From: Pseudoxanthomonas sp. F37 | GTDB lineage: Bacteria; Pseudomonadota; Gammaproteobacteria; Xanthomonadales; Xanthomonadaceae | Length of the DNA stretch: 64,000 nucleotides | Direction of reading: 5' to 3' | NCBI RefSeq assembly: GCF_022965755.1 | Contig: NZ_CP095187.1 | Location: 1,736,001-1,800,000 of the forward strand | Shown: piece by piece, positions 38,035 to 47,850 of the stretch | Layout of the letters: every line of letters begins with the position of its first letter | Position numbering within the stretch: position 1 is the stretch's first letter | Notes under the pieces: generated by a model | The model's database searches: none | What the model was told of the DNA's origin: nothing | What the model saw: only the letters and a program-made list of their open reading frames with translations | Position numbers and translations under genes: made by a program

Positions 38035-39225
38035 TCAGAACAGCTCCACCGTGCCGGCGCCCATGTTCTGCTGCGCGACCGGCTTGTGCGGCGGCCGCTC
38101 CCATTCCGTGCGCTGGTCGCGCAGGCGGTTGCCGATCAGGCGCAGGGCGCTGAGCAGCTCGTTGTCGGTCGCGCCGCCGGAGCGGTGCAGCAGTTCCTGC
38201 AGGGCGACGGCTTCCTTGTTGATGGTGGCCAGGCGCTCCAGGTGCGTCACCGCGCTGCCCAGCGACTGGGTGGCGATGTCCTCGAACTGCAGCGAGCGGA
38301 CCGCGTCGGCCACGCTGGCATCGATGGCGTGGCCGCACATCGAGACTTCGCGCATGCCGTCGCCCAGCGAGGCATTGATGGCCGCCACCTGGCTGAGCAT
38401 GCCGGCGGCTTCGGCGCGCGCCTCGCGGGAGCGGTCCAGGTCGCGCGAGGCCATGTGGGACACGGTGTCGCGCACCTTGGCGATGGATTCCTTCGAGCTG
38501 TGGGCCAGCTTGCGGATCTGTTCGTTGAAGGCGGTGGAACGCTCGGACAGGTTGCGCACCTCGTCGGCTACCACCGCGAAGCCGCGGCCGGCCTCGCCGG
38601 CACGGGCCGCTTCGATGGCGGCGTTCAGCGCCAGCAGGTTGGTCTGGTCGGCGATCGACTTCACGTCCTCCAGCAACGAGAAGATGCCGTCCAGGTGCTG
38701 GGCCATGTCGTCGATGTGGTGCACGGTGGTGCCGCTCTGGCCGGCCACCTGCTCCAGCGCCTCCACCAGCTGCTCCATGCGCTGGCTGGCGTTCTGGGCG
38801 AAACGCGCCACGTCCACGCCGGCGCGGTCGCCGTCGCCGTTGCGGTCGATGATGCGGGCGATGGCGGCGCTCTGTTCGCGCGACTTGCGGTTCATCGCGT
38901 CGAAGCTGCCGCCCAGGCTGCCGACGGCCTCGCGGATCAGTTCGCGGGCGCGGTCGATCTCGTGGCGCGAGCCTTCGATCTCGTTGTTGACGAAGCGGCG
39001 CAGATCGGTCAGCAGCGCATCCTGCTCGCGCACGACGCTGGCATGCTCCGGCGAGATCTGGTGGGAGTTGACCGCCGACAGCCAGGCGAAGATCAGCCAG
39101 GCCAGGGTCAACGACGTCAACAGGGCCCACTGCAGGGCATTGGGCCAGTCGAGACCGACCGACAGCGGGAACAGCAGGGTCAGGATGAGGGGTGCCGCCA
39201 GACGAACCAGGATGCGCGAGTACAT
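38035..39225 (-). CDS. Short methyl-accepting chemotaxis protein
   Basis: A 396-residue receptor with two N-terminal membrane segments (about 5-24 and 32-50) and almost no periplasmic part, so any signal is cytoplasmic or membrane-borne. The signalling hairpin has [20 protein letters not shown] and [20 protein letters not shown]-terminal four-helix region follows with [10 protein letters not shown], which in related proteins is a CZB-like or regulatory segment. It ends GTVELF, the same -VELF tail as CheD at 40579. It has its own sigma28 promoter (39255-39281). Confidence 0.88.
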   Translation of the reverse strand: MYSRILVRLAAPLILTLLFPLSVGLDWPNALQWALLTSLTLAWLIFAWLSAVNSHQISPEHASVVREQDALLTDLRRFVNNEIEGSRHEIDRARELIREAVGSLGGSFDAMNRKSREQSAAIARIIDRNGDGDRAGVDVARFAQNASQRMEQLVEALEQVAGQSGTTVHHIDDMAQHLDGIFSLLEDVKSIADQTNLLALNAAIEAARAGEAGRGFAVVADEVRNLSERSTAFNEQIRKLAHSSKESIAKVRDTVSHMASRDLDRSREARAEAAGMLSQVAAINASLGDGMREVSMCGHAIDASVADAVRSLQFEDIATQSLGSAVTHLERLATINKEAVALQELLHRSGGATDNELLSALRLIGNRLRDQRTEWERPPHKPVAQQNMGAGTVELF

Positions 39226-39254
39226 GGGTGCTCTCTGATGAAGCTCACTGATGA

Positions 39255-39281
39255 GTATCGGCCGTGGGGATCGGCTCTTTA
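39255..39281 (-). promoter_or_regulatory. Sigma28 promoter for the short chemoreceptor
   Basis: On the minus strand TAAA, 15 bases, GCCGATAC, 30 bp before the start at 39225. Confidence 0.85.
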
Positions 39282-39340
39282 GGCGGGAAATCGCGTGGTT
39301 TTGCGATGGCGTGCGATCTGTGACCGGTGTTGCTGCCCCT

Positions 39341-39489
39341 GCAGGAGCGACGTGAGTCGCGACCGCGGCAGGGAAACAACGGCTGGCGTTGCCGGAGGGG
39401 CGCGGCTGACCGTCACCGCGTCCTGCCTGTGTCTCGGGCCACGACGGTGGCAGGCGTGCGGTCGCGACTCACGTCGCTCCCACAGCAGG
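39341..39489. repeat. REP-like inverted pair after cheB
   Basis: GGAGCGACGTGAGTCGCGAC at the left (39344-39363) and its reverse complement at the right (within 39458-39480), 95 bp apart. Each copy folds on itself through GCGAC-GTGA-GTCGC. It lies between the cheB stop and the next promoter and could end the che transcript. Confidence 0.75.
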
Positions 39490-39511
39490 CCCGCAGTGAG
39501 ATTCCGGAGGC

Positions 39512-40579
39512 TCAGGCGATCGCCGCCGCCAGGTCCAGCAGCCGCTGGGCGATGCGTTCCAGGGGCACGGTTTCCTTGGCCGCGCCCAGCCGCATGGCGG
39601 CGCCGGGCATGCCCCAGACCACGCTGGTGGCTTCGTCCTGCACCAGGGTGGGGGCGCCGGCCTGGCTCATCTCCAGCAGGCCGCGGGCGCCGTCGTCGCC
39701 CATGCCGGTGAGGATGGCGCCGACCGCATTGCCGCCCGCGCTCTGGGCGACGGAGCGGAACAGCACGTCCACGGCCGGCTTGTGGCGGTTCACCGCCGGG
39801 CCGTCGTCGATGCGGCAGCGCCAGCGGGCGCCGTCGCGGATGACGCGCATGTGCTGGCCGCCGGGCGGCAGGTAGGCGTGGCCGGGCAGGATGGCTTCGC
39901 CATCGGTGGCCTCGCGCACGGCCATGGCCGAATGCCGGTCCAGACGCTCGGCGAAGGCGCGGCTGAAGCCGGCCGGGATGTGCTGGGTCAGGACGATGGC
40001 GGGCGCGTCGGCCGGCATCTGCTCCAGCACCACGCGCAGGGCCTCGGTGCCGCCGGCGGAGGCGCCGATGGCGATCAGGCGGTCGGTGGTGCGGAAGCGC
40101 AGGGCGGGCGGTGCCGGCATCGTCGTATCCAGCCCGGTGCGCGGCGCGCTTGGCCGGGCCAGCGGGCGCACGCGCGCCCTGGCCGCGGTCTTGACCTTGG
40201 CGATGATCTCCTCGGCGTAGGCCTGCAGGCCACTGGCGACGTCCAGCTTGGGCTTGGAGACGAAGTCCACCGCGCCCAGCGCCAGCGCCTGCAGGGTCGT
40301 GTCGGCGCCGCGCTCGGTCAGCGAGGAGATCATCACCACCGGCATCGGCCGCAGGCGCATGACGTTCTCCAGGAAGGCCAGGCCGTCCATGCGCGGCATT
40401 TCCACGTCCAGCGTCATCACGTCCGGGTTCAGGCGCTTGATCTTGTCGCGCGCCAGCAGCGGGTCGGCGGCGGAACCGACGACCTCGATGGCGGGGTCGC
40501 GCGACAGGATCTCGGTCAGGATCTGGCGCACCACCGCCGAGTCGTCGACGATCAGCACGCGGCAAGGGGTCGTACTCAT
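39512..40579 (-). CDS. cheB: Chemotaxis methylesterase/deamidase CheB
   Basis: A 355-residue CheB. The receiver (1-125) has [14 protein letters not shown], the acceptor Asp in [13 protein letters not shown] and Lys in FVSKPKL. A linker leads to the catalytic domain with the Ser in [12 protein letters not shown], the His in [10 protein letters not shown] and the Asp in [11 protein letters not shown]. It removes methyl groups from receptor glutamates. ATG 40579 shares one base with the cheD stop; the open frame continuing upstream is a shadow of cheD. Confidence 0.96.
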   Translation of the reverse strand: MSTTPCRVLIVDDSAVVRQILTEILSRDPAIEVVGSAADPLLARDKIKRLNPDVMTLDVEMPRMDGLAFLENVMRLRPMPVVMISSLTERGADTTLQALALGAVDFVSKPKLDVASGLQAYAEEIIAKVKTAARARVRPLARPSAPRTGLDTTMPAPPALRFRTTDRLIAIGASAGGTEALRVVLEQMPADAPAIVLTQHIPAGFSRAFAERLDRHSAMAVREATDGEAILPGHAYLPPGGQHMRVIRDGARWRCRIDDGPAVNRHKPAVDVLFRSVAQSAGGNAVGAILTGMGDDGARGLLEMSQAGAPTLVQDEATSVVWGMPGAAMRLGAAKETVPLERIAQRLLDLAAAIA

Positions 40580-41181
40580 CAGAACAGCTCCACGCCCCCG
40601 GTGACCGGCGCCTTGGACAGGTGGGCGCGGGCGGCGGACTCGGCGGCCAGCACTTCGGCATCGTGCGCATGCGGCAGGCGCTGCACGACGGCGCGCCCGG
40701 TCTGCGGGAAGTACCAGACCTTGCGCGGATGGATGCCGCGCAGGTCTTCCGCCACCACCGGGATGCGCTCCGCATCCAGGTAGCGGCGGACGAACTCGGC
40801 GTTGCGCGTGCCCACCGGATTGCTGGTGAACCCCTTCAGCACGTTGGCGCCGCCGAACACCTTGGCCTCCAGGCGATTGCGTGACGCACCGCGCTTGAGC
40901 AGGTCGTTGATCAGCAGTTCCATCGCGTAGCTGCCGTAGCGCGCCGGCGCGCCGTCGCCGACGTTGCCGTCGGGCAGCAGGAAATGGTTCATGCCGCCCA
41001 GTTTCAGCAGCGGGTCGCGGATGCACGCGGCCACGCACGAACCCAGCACGGTGACCAGCGCCGTGTCGCTGTCGACCACCAGGTACTGGGTGGGCAACAG
41101 CTTGGCCGCTTCGGTCTTGAAGCGGGCATCGTGGTACCGCATCACGCGGCCATCGGCGAAGGCGGCAGCGGCGGCGCTCAT
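40579..41181 (-). CDS. cheD: Chemoreceptor glutamine deamidase CheD
   Basis: A 200-residue CheD. It has the catalytic Cys in [13 protein letters not shown], the His in GGMNHFLLP and the [17 protein letters not shown] helix. It deamidates receptor glutamines and, in some species, regulates CheC. It ends TGGVELF, a tail shared with the chemoreceptor at 38035. The ATG overlaps the cheR stop by four bases and cheB follows with one shared base, so cheR, cheD and cheB are translated together. Confidence 0.95.
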   Translation of the reverse strand: MSAAAAAFADGRVMRYHDARFKTEAAKLLPTQYLVVDSDTALVTVLGSCVAACIRDPLLKLGGMNHFLLPDGNVGDGAPARYGSYAMELLINDLLKRGASRNRLEAKVFGGANVLKGFTSNPVGTRNAEFVRRYLDAERIPVVAEDLRGIHPRKVWYFPQTGRAVVQRLPHAHDAEVLAAESAARAHLSKAPVTGGVELF

Positions 41182-42095
41182 GCCGCGGCCCCGGCGCGCC
41201 GGTACAGCGTGCGCCCGCAGGGCTGGATGATGTCGGCCGCGTGCAGGTAGTTCTCGGAGTGCCCGGTGTAGAGCATGCCGTCGTCGGCCAGGTGCGGGAC
41301 CAGGCGCGCCAGGATGCCGCGCTGGGTGGGCTTGTCGAAGTAGATCATCACGTTGCGGCAGAACATCGCCACGAACGGGCCGGATACCTCGTACCGCGGC
41401 GCCAGCAGGTTCAGCGGCCTGAACTCGATCAGCTGGCGCAGGGCCGGATGCACGCGGCACTTGCCCTCGTTGGGGCCGCTGCCGCGCTGGAAGTAACGGC
41501 GTTTCACCGCATCGTCCAGGCCGGCGATGCGTTCGATGGGATAGACGCCGCGCTCGCCGGTCGCCAGCACCTGCGTGTCCACGTCGGTGGCCAGGATGCG
41601 CACCGGCGGCGTCATCGTGCCATAGGCCTCGCAGGCGGTGATGGCGATGGAATACGGTTCCTCGCCGGTGGAGGCGGCGCAGGACCAGATCTTCAACGGA
41701 CCGTCGTCGCGGCGTTTGGCCAGTTCTTCGCGCAGGCGCTCGAAATGGTGGGGCTCGCGGAAGAACGAGGTCAGGTTGGTGGTCAGGGCGTTGGTGAAGG
41801 CCTGCCACTCGTCGCCGCCGTCGCGCTCCAGCTGGTCCAGGTAGTCCTTGAAGCTGCGCAGCCCCAGCGCGCGCAGGCGGCGGGAAAGGCGGCCGTAGAC
41901 CATGTCGCGCTTGCCGTCGGCCAGCGCGATGCCGGCGCGTTGCCGGATCAGGTCGGCGACGCGGCGGAAGTCGCGGTCGTCGAACTCGAAGTCGCGCGTG
42001 CCCGATGCGGCAACGTCGTCACGGATGGCAGAAGGGGCGGGGGTCCGTCGGATCGTGGCGGTGGCCTGGGCCGGAGAGCGGGTGCTGACGGACAT
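41178..42095 (-). CDS. cheR: Chemotaxis methyltransferase CheR
   Basis: A 305-residue CheR. The N-terminal helical domain includes [20 protein letters not shown], followed by [15 protein letters not shown]. The methyltransferase core has [15 protein letters not shown] for S-adenosylmethionine binding and [14 protein letters not shown]. The beta-subdomain that binds receptor pentapeptides is present. ATG 42095 was chosen; the first ~35 residues are low-complexity, so a later start is possible. Upstream is a chemoreceptor ending in the WQEF pentapeptide. Confidence 0.94.
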   Translation of the reverse strand: MSVSTRSPAQATATIRRTPAPSAIRDDVAASGTRDFEFDDRDFRRVADLIRQRAGIALADGKRDMVYGRLSRRLRALGLRSFKDYLDQLERDGGDEWQAFTNALTTNLTSFFREPHHFERLREELAKRRDDGPLKIWSCAASTGEEPYSIAITACEAYGTMTPPVRILATDVDTQVLATGERGVYPIERIAGLDDAVKRRYFQRGSGPNEGKCRVHPALRQLIEFRPLNLLAPRYEVSGPFVAMFCRNVMIYFDKPTQRGILARLVPHLADDGMLYTGHSENYLHAADIIQPCGRTLYRRAGAAA

Positions 42096-42195
42096 GGGGG
42101 GCTCGAAGGGACGGGATGCTGGCGGACTTCCGCCACCGGTGCCCCGTCGGGGGGCGGGACACCGGTGATGGATCAGGCAATGCAAACGGCGTGCC

Positions 42196-44424
42196 TCAGA
42201 ACTCCTGCCAGTCGTCGCCTTCGGCCAGCGCGGGCTCCAGGGCCGCCGGGGCGGCGGGTCGCGCGGTGGGCTTGGCCGGCGCGGCGGCTGCGGGACGGGC
42301 AGGCTGCCTGGCGGCCGCCGTGGGGGCGGCGTGCGCATGCAGTTTGAACACCGAGACCGATTCGCTCAGGGCCTGGGCCTGCTCCTCCATGGAACGGGCA
42401 GCGGCCGAGGCTTCTTCCACCAGCGCGGCATTCTGCTGGGTGGTTTCGTCCATCTGGGTGATGGTCTGGTTGACCTGCTCGATGCCGGCCGACTGCTCCT
42501 GCGAGGCAGCGGAGATCTCGGCCATGATGTCGGTCACGCGCTGCACGCTGGCCACGATCTCGCCCATGGTGGCGCCGGCCTGGTTCACCAGCGCCGAACC
42601 GTCGGCCACCTTGTCCACCGAGGTCTCGATCAGGCCCTTGATCTCCTTGGCGGCGTTGGCGCTGCGTTGGGCCAGCGTGCGCACCTCGGAAGCCACCACC
42701 GCGAAGCCGCGGCCCTGTTCGCCGGCACGGGCGGCTTCCACCGCCGCGTTCAGCGCCAGGATGTTGGTCTGGAAGGCGATGCCGTCGATGACCGAGATGA
42801 TGTCGGCGATCTTCTTGGACGACTGCTCGATATCGCGCATCGTCGTGACCACCTTGCCGACCACTTCGCCGCCCTGGGAGGCGACGCCGGCCGCGCCGAT
42901 GGCCAGCTGGTTGGCCTGGCGGGCGCTTTCCGCGTTCTGGCGCACGGTGGAGGTCAGTTCCTCCATGGAGGCGGCGGTTTCTTCCAGGTTGGCGGCCTGC
43001 TGCTCGGTACGGCGCGACAGGTCGCTGTTGCCGCTGGCGATTTCGCCGGCGGCGGTGTTGATGGAAGTGGAGGCGTCCTGGATGCGGCCGACGATGTCGG
43101 TCAGCTGGCTGACTGTGGCGTTGGCGTCGTCGCGCATGCGGGCGAACACGCCGTGGAAGTCGCCTTCCATGCGCGCGGTCAGGTCGCCGCGGGCGATGGC
43201 CTGCAGCAGTTCCGAGACTTCGGCCAGGTTGCCGTCGGTGGTCTCCATCAGCTGGTTCAGGCCGTCGATCATGTCGCGGAAATCGTACTGGTACCTGTCC
43301 ACGTCGCCGCGCTGGCTGAAGTCGCCCGAGGAGGCCGCCATCGCCAGGCGCTTGATCTCGCCGTTGATGGCCGACAGGTTGGCCTTGGTGGCGTCCATCG
43401 TCTCGGTCAGGTTGGCCTTCTCGCCCGGCAGCTTGGGCATGTCCAGGCTCAGGTCGCCGATCGAGTAGCGCTGCATGATCTTCAGCGCATCGCCGATGGC
43501 CTGCAGGTGCGAGCCCACCAGCGCGTTGGTGTCGCGCACCATGCGGCCGTAGTCGCCGGGGAACGCGCTGTCGTCCATGCGGTAGCTGATCTGGCCTTCG
43601 TCATGGCGCGCGGCCATCTCGCTCTGCGCGGCCATGACCGACTGCAGCTGGGTCTGCATGCGCTGCATGGCCGACAGCAGCTGGCCCACTTCGTCCTGGC
43701 GGCTGGTGTCGATCTTGCCGTCCAGCTTGCCGGCGGACACGTCGTTGGCCACGCGAACGGCGTCGCCGACGGCGTTGGCGATGGCGCGCGCGAAGAACCA
43801 GGCCAGCGTCAGGCCGCCCACGATGCCGACCAGCAGCATGACCACCATCAACGTGCTGGAGGCGGTATAGGTGCTGTCGGCGTTGGCGCTGGCCGTCCTG
43901 GCCTGCCGGTCGACGATGTCGATCAGCGCGGCGATGGCCGCGAGCGCCTTGCGGTGCTGGTCGCGCGTGCTGCCGATGAAGGCGTCCACGGCGTCGTCGG
44001 GCAGGCCCAGGTCCACCATCTCCTGCACTTCGGCATAGGACTGCTGGGCCGCCTTCCATTCCCTGACGAAGGCGTCGTAGGCCTTCTTCTCTTCCGGGCT
44101 GGCGATCAGCGGGACATAGTCCTTGATGGCCTTTTCGATCTTCTTTTCCGTCTGCGCGGCCAGTGCCTTGGCCTCGGCCTTGACGGCGTCGCTGGCGCGC
44201 ACGTGCTGGCGGTACGAGGTGGTGCGGTATTCGCCCATCAGGCTCTGCAGGTTGCCGGCGGCCTTCACGCTGGGCAGCACGTTGCCGGTGACGTCCGTGG
44301 TGGCGTTGTTCAACGAGTTCAGGCCGACGAAGGCGGCGATGCCCTGGACCAGCATCAGGGCCAGCACGACGCCGAAGGCCAGCATCATCTTCGTCGTCAG
44401 TTTGAGGTTCTTGATCCGCTGCAT
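42196..44424 (-). CDS. Methyl-accepting chemotaxis protein with four-helix-bundle sensor (MCP1)
   Basis: A 742-residue receptor. TM1 is about 13-31, the four-helix-bundle ligand domain about 35-190, and TM2 about 192-212, followed by HAMP and a HAMP-like linker with a conserved [19 protein letters not shown] segment. The signalling hairpin has [20 protein letters not shown] and [14 protein letters not shown]. An Ala/Pro-rich linker ends in DDWQEF, a C-terminal pentapeptide of the CheR/CheB tethering kind (aromatic-x-x-aromatic). It follows the OB-fold gene by 95 bp and precedes cheR, so it may share the sigma28 promoter at 44971. Confidence 0.93.
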   Translation of the reverse strand: MQRIKNLKLTTKMMLAFGVVLALMLVQGIAAFVGLNSLNNATTDVTGNVLPSVKAAGNLQSLMGEYRTTSYRQHVRASDAVKAEAKALAAQTEKKIEKAIKDYVPLIASPEEKKAYDAFVREWKAAQQSYAEVQEMVDLGLPDDAVDAFIGSTRDQHRKALAAIAALIDIVDRQARTASANADSTYTASSTLMVVMLLVGIVGGLTLAWFFARAIANAVGDAVRVANDVSAGKLDGKIDTSRQDEVGQLLSAMQRMQTQLQSVMAAQSEMAARHDEGQISYRMDDSAFPGDYGRMVRDTNALVGSHLQAIGDALKIMQRYSIGDLSLDMPKLPGEKANLTETMDATKANLSAINGEIKRLAMAASSGDFSQRGDVDRYQYDFRDMIDGLNQLMETTDGNLAEVSELLQAIARGDLTARMEGDFHGVFARMRDDANATVSQLTDIVGRIQDASTSINTAAGEIASGNSDLSRRTEQQAANLEETAASMEELTSTVRQNAESARQANQLAIGAAGVASQGGEVVGKVVTTMRDIEQSSKKIADIISVIDGIAFQTNILALNAAVEAARAGEQGRGFAVVASEVRTLAQRSANAAKEIKGLIETSVDKVADGSALVNQAGATMGEIVASVQRVTDIMAEISAASQEQSAGIEQVNQTITQMDETTQQNAALVEEASAAARSMEEQAQALSESVSVFKLHAHAAPTAAARQPARPAAAAPAKPTARPAAPAALEPALAEGDDWQEF

Positions 44425-44484
44425 GGGAGTGTTGTTCCTTTACCGGGGCGCGCGCCGCGCCGCTCTCGGGTGTGTCCTGGGCCT

Positions 44485-44508
44485 GGCAGGGCGCCTGCGC
44501 GCCCTGCC
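44485..44508. other. Perfect 10-bp hairpin between OB-fold gene and MCP1
   Basis: GGCAGGGCGC-CTGC-GCGCCCTGCC. No T-run follows on the minus strand, so it is more likely an mRNA stability or attenuation element than a full terminator. Confidence 0.6.
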
Positions 44509-44519
44509 GGTGGAGCGCC

Positions 44520-44924
44520 TCAGCGGATCGTGGCCAGCTTCAGGTTGGACGGCGAATTCACCACGATCTCGGCGCGCGAGCTGTCGCGCTCGATGGTGCC
44601 GATCACGCAGACGTCCTTGCCTTCCAGCTCTTCCGGGGCCGGCTTGAACTTGGCGCGGGCATCGCCCGGGATGCGCGCGGTGAAGGTGTGGCGCGGGAAG
44701 TTGCCGCCCATGTACAGGAAGGTCGGCGTGCCTTCGGCGTTCTCGGCGAAACGGGCCTTGCCCACCTTGCCGCAGACGGTCCCGGCCTTGCCGGTGAAAC
44801 GGGTGGCCATGTCCGCCGGGATGGCGTTGTCGACCTGCGACTGGCTGCTGGCCGGCGAGGCGGGCAGCAACAGGGCGGCACCGACGACGGCGATGGACAG
44901 GGTCAGGGCGGATGCGATTTTCAT
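44520..44924 (-). CDS. Periplasmic OB-fold-like protein, FliA-regulated
   Basis: A 134-residue exported protein with a Sec signal peptide (residues 1-28, ending PASSQSQ). The mature part is beta-rich: KAGTVCGKVGKARFAENAEG, FLYMGGNFPRHTFTARI, then ELEGKDVCVIGTIERDSSRA. This resembles small OB-fold proteins in which the Cys-G-K-V and V-x-G-x-I strands are typical of bacterial nucleic-acid-binding-like folds; the two Cys could form a disulphide. Substrate unknown. It has a sigma28 promoter at 44971-44997 and stands first in the MCP1-cheR-cheD-cheB cluster, suggesting a motility role. Confidence 0.78.
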   Translation of the reverse strand: MKIASALTLSIAVVGAALLLPASPASSQSQVDNAIPADMATRFTGKAGTVCGKVGKARFAENAEGTPTFLYMGGNFPRHTFTARIPGDARAKFKPAPEELEGKDVCVIGTIERDSSRAEIVVNSPSNLKLATIR

Positions 44925-44970
44925 TCCAGTGGCTCCGGGTTTGCAGGAAGGGGTAACGGGTCACTGCCTG

Positions 44971-44997
44971 AAATCGGCTAGCCGCGCCCAAACTTGA
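44971..44997 (-). promoter_or_regulatory. Sigma28 promoter for the OB-fold gene and MCP1 operon
   Basis: On the minus strand TCAA, 15 bases, GCCGATTT, 47 bp before the ATG at 44924. Confidence 0.7.
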
Positions 44998-45071
44998 GGT
45001 GACGGGGTCAAGTAAATGCCTGCATGCATCCGAATGGGCGGTCGGTCACACTTCGCCGTCCGCCTGCGGGT

Positions 45072-47684
45072 TCAGGACACCCGCACGGGTCCGGTTTCGG
45101 CCTCGACCGCGGCGGTATAGCGGTGCTCGGCCAGCCAGTGCTCGAGCGGGGCGGGCAGCAGGGGCGGCGAGAACAGGTAGCCCTGCAGCACCGGGAACCG
45201 CTGTTCGGTCAGGAAGCGGTGCTGCGACTCGGTTTCCACGCCCTCGGCGACGACCTTCATGCCCAGGCTTTCGCCGATGCGCAGCACCGAGGAGGTCAGC
45301 GTGCGCGCGATGGCGCTGGTGTCGATGTCGCGCACGAAGCTCTGGTCCAGCTTCAGCTCGCTGATCGGAAGGCGGTGCAGATGGCTCAGGCTGGAGTAGC
45401 CGGTGCCGAAGTCGTCCAGCGACAGGCGCACGCCCAGCACGTAGATGGCTTCGATGTTCTCCAGCACGTCCGGGTCCGGGTCCAGCATGACGCTTTCGGT
45501 GATCTCCAGCGTCAGGTCGTCCGGCGACAGGCCGTGTTCGTCCAGCAGGCCGGCGATCTGCAGCGACAGCGCGGGTTCGCGGAAATTGATCGCGGAGATG
45601 TTCACCGATACGCGCGGAATGTCGATGCCGCGGTGGCGCCAGTCGGCCATCTGCTTGCAGGCCTGGCGCAGCACCCACAGGCTGAGTTCGGCGATCAGGC
45701 CGCATTCCTCGGCCACCGGCACGAAGCGCGAGGGCGGGATGACCCCCAGGTCGGCGTGGTGCCAGCGCAACAGGGCTTCCACGCCGTACAGCTGCCGCTG
45801 GTCCCCGCCGCCGACCTGCGGCTGGTACTGCAGCTGCAGCTGGTCCAGGCGCAGGGCATCGCGCAGCGCGGTTTCCAGCGAGACGCGTTCCTGCGCCAGG
45901 CGGTTCATGTCCACGCTGAAGAAGCGGAAGCCGCCGCCGCCGTCGCTCTTGGCGCGGTACATGGCCATGTCCGCGTGGCGGACCAGCAGGTCGATGTCGC
46001 GACCATCGTCGGGGAACATCGCCACGCCGATGCTGGCGCTGGGGTGCAGGGTCATCAGGCCGGCGGCGGTGGGCGTGGAGATCGCGCCCAGCAGGCGCTC
46101 GGCCACGCTGCCCGCCTGCTCGGCGCTGCACATCGGCAGCACCGCCACGAATTCGTCGCCGGCCTGGCGGCCGACGATGTTGATGCCGCCCAGTTCCTCG
46201 CTCAGGCGCGCGGCCACGTCGCGCAGCAGGCCGTCGCCGGCCGCATGGCCCTGCGCATCGTTCACCCGCTTGAAGCGGTCCAGGTCGATGAACAGCACGG
46301 CGGCCGTGCCGTTCGCCTGGGCGACGTTGGCCAGGGCCTGTTCGGCCTTGGCGCTAAACATGATGCGGTTGGGCAGCCCGGTCAGCGTGTCGTAGAAGGC
46401 CAGCTGGTGGACGCGTTCGTTGGTCTGTTCGCGCTCCAGGGTCAACGAGCACAGGTGCAGGCAGGTGTCGGCCAGCCGTTCGTGCAGTTCGTCGGGGCCG
46501 CGGTTCTCGCGGTAGTAGAAGGACAGGGTGCCGAGGACGCGGCCGCTGCTGGACTTGATGGGATGGGTCCAGCAGGCGCGCAGGCCCAGCGGGGAGGTGA
46601 GGTGGCGCGTGTTCGCGCACAGCGGGTCGCTGGCGATGTCCTTGACCAGCACCGCGCGACCGCGCCAGGCGGCGGCGCCGCAGACGCCGGCGCGCGGGCC
46701 GATGGCCATGCCGTCGACCTTGCGCGCCCAGGCTTCGGGCAGGCTGGGTGAGGCGAGCGTACGCATCAACCCCTCGCTGTCCACGGTGATGATGGAGACG
46801 GTCAGCTCGGGCGCGATGTGCTCCACCTCGCGGCAGATCAGGGTCATCACGTCGGTCACGGCCCACTCGTGCACCAGTGCGTCCAGCACCTTGTTGTGCA
46901 GCACCTGGTGCATCTTGGTGCGGGTGATGTCGCTCAGCACGCTGACCAGGCCCAGCAGCGCGCCGTCCTCGTCGTGCACGGGGTTGATCGCCGCGGACAG
47001 CCACAGCGGCCGGCCGGACTTGGTGTACAGCAGCACCTCGGTCTGCAGGCCCTCGCCGGCGGAAATGGCGTGGTTGATCCTCTGGTCCAGCGACGGGTCG
47101 GTGTGCGGACCGGACAGCAACTGGGCGGGCCGGATGCCCCGCAGTTCCTCCAGCCGGTAGCCCAGCATGCGGGTGAAGCCGCTGTTGACGTAGACGACCT
47201 CGCGGTCGGCCGAGCTGATGAAGATCGCGTTGTCGCTGCTGTCCACCACGATGGACAGCTGGCGCAGCCGCGCCAGCTGGCGCTGCTGTTCGCTGGTATC
47301 GCGGACGAAGGCGGTGTGGAAGGCGTGCGCGCCCACTTCCATCCTGGACATCGAGACCGAACAGGCGATCTCGCTGCCATCCGGGCGCCGCAATGTGGCA
47401 TCGCGGTGGCTGCCGGTCAGCGCCGCCAGGGTCGCTTCGGGCGAGGCGGCGGTCTGGGGGGCGGCCAGCAGGCGCGTGAACGGCAGGCCATGCACGTCCT
47501 CCCGGCGACATCCCCACAGGGCTTCCGCGGCCGGATTGAACAGCACCACGCGATGCCGGGCATCGACGACGAAGGCGGCATCGACGGACTGCTCCAGCAC
47601 CTGCCAGAGACTGTCCTGCGAGGGCGCCGTCGCCGCCCGTGCGTCGTGTCCGGGCGCCAGCGAGGTCAGCGTGCGTCCTAGCAT
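45072..47684 (-). CDS. c-di-GMP phosphodiesterase PAS-PAS-GAF-GGDEF-EAL
   Basis: An 870-residue cytoplasmic protein with domain order like E. coli DosP. Two PAS domains (about 25-145 and 150-265), a GAF-type domain (about 280-420), a GGDEF domain (about 425-590) whose signature is RQAGDEF, and an EAL domain (about 605-850) with EALLRW, LEITESVML, DDFGTGYSSL and ELKLDQSFV. The EAL motifs are complete, so it should hydrolyse c-di-GMP; the GGDEF may only bind GTP. ATG 47684 has AAGGA at good spacing; the GTG at 47720 is less likely. A sigma28 promoter lies at 47785. Confidence 0.92.
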   Translation of the reverse strand: MLGRTLTSLAPGHDARAATAPSQDSLWQVLEQSVDAAFVVDARHRVVLFNPAAEALWGCRREDVHGLPFTRLLAAPQTAASPEATLAALTGSHRDATLRRPDGSEIACSVSMSRMEVGAHAFHTAFVRDTSEQQRQLARLRQLSIVVDSSDNAIFISSADREVVYVNSGFTRMLGYRLEELRGIRPAQLLSGPHTDPSLDQRINHAISAGEGLQTEVLLYTKSGRPLWLSAAINPVHDEDGALLGLVSVLSDITRTKMHQVLHNKVLDALVHEWAVTDVMTLICREVEHIAPELTVSIITVDSEGLMRTLASPSLPEAWARKVDGMAIGPRAGVCGAAAWRGRAVLVKDIASDPLCANTRHLTSPLGLRACWTHPIKSSSGRVLGTLSFYYRENRGPDELHERLADTCLHLCSLTLEREQTNERVHQLAFYDTLTGLPNRIMFSAKAEQALANVAQANGTAAVLFIDLDRFKRVNDAQGHAAGDGLLRDVAARLSEELGGINIVGRQAGDEFVAVLPMCSAEQAGSVAERLLGAISTPTAAGLMTLHPSASIGVAMFPDDGRDIDLLVRHADMAMYRAKSDGGGGFRFFSVDMNRLAQERVSLETALRDALRLDQLQLQYQPQVGGGDQRQLYGVEALLRWHHADLGVIPPSRFVPVAEECGLIAELSLWVLRQACKQMADWRHRGIDIPRVSVNISAINFREPALSLQIAGLLDEHGLSPDDLTLEITESVMLDPDPDVLENIEAIYVLGVRLSLDDFGTGYSSLSHLHRLPISELKLDQSFVRDIDTSAIARTLTSSVLRIGESLGMKVVAEGVETESQHRFLTEQRFPVLQGYLFSPPLLPAPLEHWLAEHRYTAAVEAETGPVRVS

Positions 47685-47784
47685 GCGGGATCCTTGTGGT
47701 GCGGGGGCGTCCGACAGCACGCGTCGTCGTGGGTGGGGAGTGCGACGGTCATCGGATGCCAGGGCTGGTGGGGTTTCTGGTCAC

Positions 47785-47811
47785 TTATCGACCAGGGTCC
47801 GGATTACTTGA
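47785..47811 (-). promoter_or_regulatory. Sigma28 promoter for the phosphodiesterase gene
   Basis: On the minus strand TCAA, 15 bases, GTCGATAA, 101 bp before the start at 47684. Seven of eight -10 bases match. Confidence 0.72.
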
Positions 47812-47850
47812 ATGCGGTCACGGCAGGGGCGCGTCGCCGCGCCCGTCGCC

